From NCBI GenBank assembly GCA_052143655.1, contig JBKQSL010000036.1, positions 1 through 9,250 of the forward strand: DNA of 9,250 bases. Reading direction: 5' to 3'. Each line of letters starts with the position of its first letter. Position 1 is the first letter of the stretch. Below are positions 5,829-9,250 of this stretch, piece after piece. A program made the position numbers and the translations under genes. Source of the stretch: CAVSUR01 sp052143655 (GTDB lineage Bacteria; Actinomycetota; Actinomycetes; Streptosporangiales; Streptosporangiaceae). The notes beneath the pieces were generated by a model that saw nothing but the letters and a program-made list of their open reading frames with translations, was not told the DNA's origin and searched no databases.

Positions 5829-7892
5829 TGTTTGTGCAGGTCGCCGGTCGGAGAGCCGGGGAGGTCCGTGGTGCGGGGCCGGCGGGTTGGGTCCGGGCGG
5901 GTGGTAGAGCGCCTGGCCTTTATCGTTGTAGCACTGGCCGCTGACAAGACCGGCGTGGCGCCAGGCCTTGACCGTGCTTGTGGACACGCTGAGCTGGCCG
6001 GCCATCTCGTCCAGGGTGAGCATGCCGGCGTCGCGGAGCCGCTGTTCTCGGCTGCGCAGCCCGTATTCATCGCGGATGTTACGGACGATCAGGGTGTGGA
6101 AGGGGCGGCCTTCGCCGCTGGTGTGGCCGCGGGCGTTGAGGATGGCAGCGATCTCGGCATGGGTGTGGTGGTCCAGCAGTTCGTCGATTGCTTCGACGAC
6201 GTGCGGTGCGGTCTGGCGCAGTTCCCAGGCGGTTTTGGGGACCGGCAGGGTCAGGGTGTGGTCTTGCCCGCCCTGCCATCGGATGTTGCAGGTGATCGTT
6301 TTTGCGTTCTTGGTGACGGTGACGTCGGTGAGGAGCAGGCGGGTGATGCGCTTGCGTTCTCGCTGCGGGGTGGCCGGGTCGTTCCAGATCGCGGGGAAGT
6401 CGGTGACCAGCTTGCGGATGCGGGTTTTCCGGGTTTCGGCGAGGTCGGCGGTGGCGGCGTTCTGGGCCTTGTCGCAGGCGTCCTGGGCGTCCTGGAGTGC
6501 GCGCAGCGCGGTGTTCCAGTCGGCTTCGAGGGTGTCGGCGACGAGCCGGTTGGCGGGGTCGACGGCCAGGTAGCGGCGGCGGGTCAGGTCGGCGTGGTAG
6601 CGGGCTCGCTCGACTGCGGCGGCACGTAGCCTGCCGGCGTAGTCGGCGCGTTGCTCGAGCTCGGCTGCGACGGTGAGCGCGGCTTCAACGGCCAGCGGGG
6701 TGAGGGTGTCGATCATCAGCTGGCCGATCGCGGTGTCCAGGCTTGCCCCGGGGAGGGCCTGGCAGATCCGGGCTGCGTGCTCGACCATGGATCGCTGGCA
6801 CACGTAGTCGGGGAGTTCGAGGCCGCCGCGGACGTGGTAGCGCACGGTCATCCGCTGCCCGCACCGGCCGCAGATGATGATGCCCTGGAGCAGGGCGGGT
6901 CCTTCGCGGGGCGGGCCTTTCTTGCGGTCCGTTCCGTGGGCGGCGGCGCATTCGGCGAGCCGGGCCTGGTTGGCCTCGAATTCGTCCACGGTGATGTAGC
7001 CGGGGTGGGCGCCGGGGATGAAGGAGATCCATTCCTCGCGGGGCTTGATCTGGCGGATGTAGGTGCCGTCGCCGTCGGCGTGGTCGCGGTGCCGGCCGAA
7101 GCAGAACACGCCGGCGTATCTGGGGTTGTGCAGGATGCGGAGCACGGCTGAGTGTGCCAGCGGCGCCCAGTCCAGCTCGCCTTTGCGGGGTCCCTTGCGG
7201 TGGCGGCGGGGGAACAGCAGCCCGGCGTCGTTGAAGGTCTTCACCACTGCGTGTGCGGACCCGGCGGCGCGGAAGGTGGTGAACAGGTGCCTCACGGCCT
7301 GCTGGACGGAGGTGTCGGGATCGGGGCCGGCATGACCGGCGGCATCGTAGGCCAGCCCGACGGGCAGCGGGGTGATCAGCTCGCCGCGGCGGGCCTTGGA
7401 TAGGATCCCGCCGCGCATGCGGGAGCGCAGGAAATGCAGCTCGGCCTCGCTGAGCTGGCCTTTCATGCCGAGTAGCATCCGGTCGTTGAAATCGCGGGGA
7501 TCATAGAGGCCGTCTTCGTCGCAGATCAGCGTGCCGCCCAGGGCGCAGATTTCCAGCAGACGGTGCCAGTCGGCGTTGTTCCTGGCCAGCCGGGAGCACT
7601 CCAGGCCCAGGACGATCCCGGCCTTGCCCATGCCGACGTCGGCGACCAGCCGCTGGAATCCTTCCCGGTCGGCGGCCGAAGCGCCGGACTGGCCCTGGTC
7701 GATGTCGATGACGATGATCTGGTCGCTGCTCCAGCCGAACGCGATCGCGCGCCCGCGCAGGTCGTACTGCCGCAGCGCGGATTCGGTGTTGGTGAGGACC
7801 TGCTTGAGCGTTGACTGGCGGACATACAGGTAGGCGTCGCGGCGCAGATGCGCGGCACCCACCTTGGAGGAGGCATGCGGGGCGGTGTTCAT
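5790..7892 (-). CDS. Large serine recombinase (site-specific integrase/transposase)
   Basis: About 700 residues, counted from ATG 7892; a GTG directly before it is the alternative start. The protein should catalyse double-strand cleavage and strand exchange through a phosphoserine link. The resolvase domain spans about 17-165: AYLYVRQSTLKQ with nucleophile Ser27, then GLECSRLARNNADWHRLL and the DFNDRMLLGMKGQLSEAELHFL helix leading to the long dimer helix. A recombinase DNA-binding domain (about 175-310) ends in WISFIPGAHPGYITVDEFEANQARL-type sequence. A zinc ribbon follows, with C341GRC344 and Cys365 and Cys377. Then come a coiled-coil-like region (about 405-490), a beta-rich segment, and an unusual C-terminal helix-turn-helix (about 622-665: LTLDEMAGQLSVSTSTVKAW) with a Pro/His-rich tail. 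It converges with the truncated tnsB frame and overlaps it by about 39 bases. All key motifs look intact. Confidence 0.9.
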   Translation of the reverse strand: MNTAPHASSKVGAAHLRRDAYLYVRQSTLKQVLTNTESALRQYDLRGRAIAFGWSSDQIIVIDIDQGQSGASAADREGFQRLVADVGMGKAGIVLGLECSRLARNNADWHRLLEICALGGTLICDEDGLYDPRDFNDRMLLGMKGQLSEAELHFLRSRMRGGILSKARRGELITPLPVGLAYDAAGHAGPDPDTSVQQAVRHLFTTFRAAGSAHAVVKTFNDAGLLFPRRHRKGPRKGELDWAPLAHSAVLRILHNPRYAGVFCFGRHRDHADGDGTYIRQIKPREEWISFIPGAHPGYITVDEFEANQARLAECAAAHGTDRKKGPPREGPALLQGIIICGRCGQRMTVRYHVRGGLELPDYVCQRSMVEHAARICQALPGASLDTAIGQLMIDTLTPLAVEAALTVAAELEQRADYAGRLRAAAVERARYHADLTRRRYLAVDPANRLVADTLEADWNTALRALQDAQDACDKAQNAATADLAETRKTRIRKLVTDFPAIWNDPATPQRERKRITRLLLTDVTVTKNAKTITCNIRWQGGQDHTLTLPVPKTAWELRQTAPHVVEAIDELLDHHTHAEIAAILNARGHTSGEGRPFHTLIVRNIRDEYGLRSREQRLRDAGMLTLDEMAGQLSVSTSTVKAWRHAGLVSGQCYNDKGQALYHPPGPNPPAPHHGPPRLSDRRPAQTSDTHEPTRKGAV

Positions 7893-7932
7893 CACGGGGT
7901 CCGGCCTTCCTGCAGGAGGGCATCGAGGGTCA

Positions 7933-8259
7933 TCAGGTGGCTGCGAGCGTCATCGCCGCCAGGACGTCGATGAGCTCGCGGGTGGCGGTCGCGGGCAGCC
8001 CTGGCGCGGTGGCCCGCGGCGGCGGGGCTGCCGCCGGGGTCATGGCGGGGATGAGATCGGCGAGGGTGCGCCGCCATGTGGTGACGCCCTTGCCGGTGAG
8101 CACGCCAAGGCCGAGGGGGAACGCCTCGGCGCGTGCGTGCAGGGCGGCATGACGCAGTTGCTCGTAGCGGGCATCCAGCCCGGTACCGGGGGCGGTGACC
8201 TGGCCGGCATCCGGGCAGGTGCCCGGTTCAGCAGCCGCGTGGCCAGGTGAGGGTGGCAG
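7933..8259 (-). CDS. Small hypothetical protein of the recombinase element
   Basis: The minus-strand frame ending at 7933 contains a protein-like segment, LDARYEQLRHAALHARAEAF, then GKGVTTWRRTLADLIPAM, an Ala/Pro-rich linker, and a C-terminal TRELIDVLAAMTLAAT. I recall short proteins with a DARYEQLR-like start and an LAAM-like end between HTH and recombinase genes in similar actinobacterial elements, but no function is known to me. The start is unclear. AAAGGAGG (minus strand, 8277-8284) is an excellent ribosome binding site, yet no ATG, GTG or TTG follows in this frame at a proper distance. The nearest candidate is CTG at 8259, about 17 bases away. Either the start is non-standard or the gene lost its start by mutation. 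It lies 21 bases after the HTH stop (if AAAGGAGG is used) and about 40 before the recombinase. Confidence 0.5.
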   Translation of the reverse strand: MPPSPGHAAAEPGTCPDAGQVTAPGTGLDARYEQLRHAALHARAEAFPLGLGVLTGKGVTTWRRTLADLIPAMTPAAAPPPRATAPGLPATATRELIDVLAAMTLAAT

Positions 8260-8305
8260 GGACGGGGACGGGTGTTCCTCCTTTCCCGGTGCGCGGGCGG
8301 ATAGG

Positions 8306-8785
8306 TCAGCGGCTTTTGGAGTGGTGCTCCCGGTGCCGGGCCAGGGCTCGCTCGATGGACCGGGGGTGCGCGCGCACGCCGAAGTTCGCCTCGATCGGCC
8401 CGGCCAGGGCACCTGGCCGCAGTGCGGGATCGGTGGCCAGCGCCTGCTCGGCCCAGGCCAGGATCTCCTCGGTGAGCTTGTGCGCCCGGCGCGGCCCGGG
8501 CCTGGCGGGCACGAGGCCTTCCAGCCCGGATCCGGCCAGCGCGGCGGCTGCCTGGTAGTACGAGGGCCGGGAGTACCCGAACGCCGCCGCGGCGGCGGTG
8601 ACCGGCACCTTGTCCACGGTGACCGCGCGCACCATCTCGTACTTGACCTGCACCACGTCGCGGGCGTCGAAGAACTCTTCGGCGAGGAACGCCGCATCGG
8701 ATACCTGCTCGGGATGCGGGTTCAGGCACCGTGCCTCGCGCAGCGCTGCCGCCTTCGGGTCCTCGCTGGGTTCTCGCCTGGCCAT
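8306..8785 (-). CDS. Helix-turn-helix protein of the recombinase element
   Basis: The 159-residue product starts at ATG 8785, with GGGAGG five bases upstream. Its central part (about 47-92) is a helix-turn-helix: QVKYEMVRAVTVDKVPVTAAAAAFGYSRPSYYQAAAALAGSGLEGLVP, in which a trihelical fold of the transposase-helper type is recognisable. It is followed by RPGPRRAHKLTEEILAW and a C-terminal homeodomain-like segment ending in HPRSIERALARHR. The pattern resembles the N-terminal DNA-binding half of an IS630/IS481-type transposase, but no DDE core follows, and proteins of this kind recur beside large serine recombinases in actinomycetes. A role as transcription regulator or recombination directionality factor for the downstream recombinase is inference from position. 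The upstream region holds several repeats that could be its operators. Confidence 0.75.
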   Translation of the reverse strand: MARREPSEDPKAAALREARCLNPHPEQVSDAAFLAEEFFDARDVVQVKYEMVRAVTVDKVPVTAAAAAFGYSRPSYYQAAAALAGSGLEGLVPARPGPRRAHKLTEEILAWAEQALATDPALRPGALAGPIEANFGVRAHPRSIERALARHREHHSKSR

Positions 8786-8959
8786 GCCGCCTCCCGGGAC
8801 GTACTGCCGTAAGGCTAATTATGCCCAATAGATTCAGGATCCCTGCGGCAACGCGCCAGTACTCGGCCAATGACAGCAGCAAGTGAAGCTCTATTGGGCA
8901 CCTCTGGGCGAGGATGGCATGCTGACCCAGCCGAGTACCCGGCATAATCATCCTAACGT
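8786..8959 (-). promoter_or_regulatory. Repeat-rich control region upstream of the HTH-recombinase genes
   Basis: No gene is supported here. On the minus strand a CATAAT -10-like hexamer (8818-8823) sits about 33 bases before the HTH start codon, without a convincing -35. GGCATAAT occurs at 8941-8948 and 8964-8971 on the plus strand and at 8818-8825 on the minus strand. Two further perfect inverted repeats are interleaved (8822-8832 with 8890-8900; 8859-8867 with 8930-8938). The stretch could be a promoter with operators, a recombinase site, or a structured leader RNA. Confidence 0.5.
8822..8938. repeat. Two interleaved perfect inverted repeats
   Basis: TGCCCAATAGA (8822-8832) is the exact reverse complement of TCTATTGGGCA (8890-8900). 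GTACTCGGC (8859-8867) is the exact reverse complement of GCCGAGTAC (8930-8938). The order is B-C-B'-C', so both pairs cannot form as simple nested hairpins; together they would be a pseudoknot or alternative structures. Confidence 0.8.
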
Positions 8960-8972
8960 TCACGGCATAATC
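8940..8972 (+). repeat. Direct repeat CGGCATAATC
   Basis: CGGCATAATC occurs at 8940-8949 and again at 8963-8972, 23 bases apart start to start. The second copy overlaps the last codons of the DUF5372-like gene. An inverted copy of the GGCATAAT core is at 8818-8825. The spacing of about two helical turns fits a protein-binding site. Confidence 0.7.
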
Positions 8973-9238
8973 TGCTTTACAGCCGTGCCGCTGCCCGGAT
9001 GGGACCGTAGCCGGTCGATCAGATCCGCGACGGCCAGCAGGCCATCGGCAGTGAAGGGACACCGTCCCGCCGCGATGACCACGAACGGATCCACCGGCGC
9101 AGCATCGGTCCAGGCCGCCGGAAGCGAGAACAGCTCCCCGTCCTCGTCCCTGCAGTAGACCCGGTCCTCTCCCCAGTTGCGCCGGTGGACAACGAACTCG
9201 AAATCGCGGCCAGACAGCGGATGGAACCGGTGGATCAC
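8960..9238 (-). CDS. DUF5372-like small protein, 5' end near window edge
   Basis: The product is at least 92 residues from GTG 9238. The frame stays open to the window edge (RVRVIHRFHPL), so the true start may lie outside. The sequence has the block HRFHPLSGRDFEFVVHRRNWGEDRVYCRDEDGELFSLPAAWTDAAPVDPFVVIAAGR, then a helix, DGLLAVADLIDRL. I recognise this as the DUF5372 type of small protein that often accompanies serine-recombinase elements in Streptomyces relatives. It looks like a compact beta-rich fold with a C-terminal helix and no membrane segment. No biochemical function is known to me. It reads in the same direction as the HTH and recombinase genes but is separated from them by 174 bases containing repeats. 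Confidence 0.65.
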   Translation of the reverse strand: MIHRFHPLSGRDFEFVVHRRNWGEDRVYCRDEDGELFSLPAAWTDAAPVDPFVVIAAGRCPFTADGLLAVADLIDRLRSHPGSGTAVKQIMP

Positions 9239-9250
9239 CCGGACACGCCG

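Larger units (their letters stand above)
5781..9250 (-). mobile_element. Serine-recombinase mobile element, right end not reached
   Basis: A minus-strand gene run (DUF5372-like, HTH protein, small protein, large serine recombinase) interrupts the tnsB-like gene at about 5780. No continuation of TnsB (VERFF-type sequence) is seen on the plus strand anywhere to 9250. Either the right boundary lies outside the window or the original tnsB remainder is lost. Confidence 0.5.

Noticed and set aside
5832..6629. 265-codon plus-strand open frame
   Set aside because: Gly/Val-rich shadow of the serine recombinase gene on the other strand.
8040..9062. 340-codon minus-strand open frame spanning the HTH region
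   Set aside because: It crosses the repeat-rich intergenic region and overlaps three better-supported frames (DUF5372-like, HTH, small protein) in a different frame; composition is that of a shadow.

Overview
The window is very GC-rich, with GC-rich third codon positions and GTG starts. Its gene families (IS4-family and IS110 transposases, TnsA/TnsB-like transposase, a large serine recombinase with a DUF5372-like neighbour, a secreted neprosin-type peptidase) fit an actinomycete such as a Streptomyces or Streptosporangiales relative. I assign this from codon use and family recognition only; genus is not resolved. No rRNA, tRNA or CRISPR was seen. The region is accessory: almost everything except one gene pair belongs to mobile elements, several damaged or nested.

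Layout. (1) 1-~1136: 3' part of an IS4-family transposase gene and the presumed right end of its element. It abuts, in mid-codon, a frameshifted IS110 transposase fragment (~1137-1425, minus), as if IS4 had landed in IS110. (2) ~1440-1683: an unusually AT-rich leader. (3) 1684-3612: the only non-mobile cargo. The first gene encodes a secreted neprosin-like glutamic endopeptidase with an N-terminal activation region. The second encodes a small lipoprotein resembling that activation region alone. A strong GC hairpin lies between them. (4) ~3660-5780: the left portion of a Tn7-like transposon, with repeated end sites, tnsA-like and tnsB-like genes overlapping by 4 nt. The tnsB-like gene is cut a few codons before its expected third catalytic acid. 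(5) 5781-9250: the interrupting unit, a serine-recombinase element whose genes all read on the minus strand: DUF5372-like, HTH protein, a small protein, and a ~700-residue recombinase. A repeat-rich intergenic region (8786-8959) lies between the DUF5372-like and HTH genes. The right end of this unit is not visible.

How it fits together. The peptidase and the propeptide-like lipoprotein are the likely functional unit: a secreted protease beside a membrane-anchored copy of its own prodomain, which could act as inhibitor, folding helper or surface receptor. This is the best candidate for an undescribed system here. The flanking transposons probably explain its presence. The Tn7-like transposase looks inactivated by the recombinase element, which may target the conserved tnsB active-site coding sequence.
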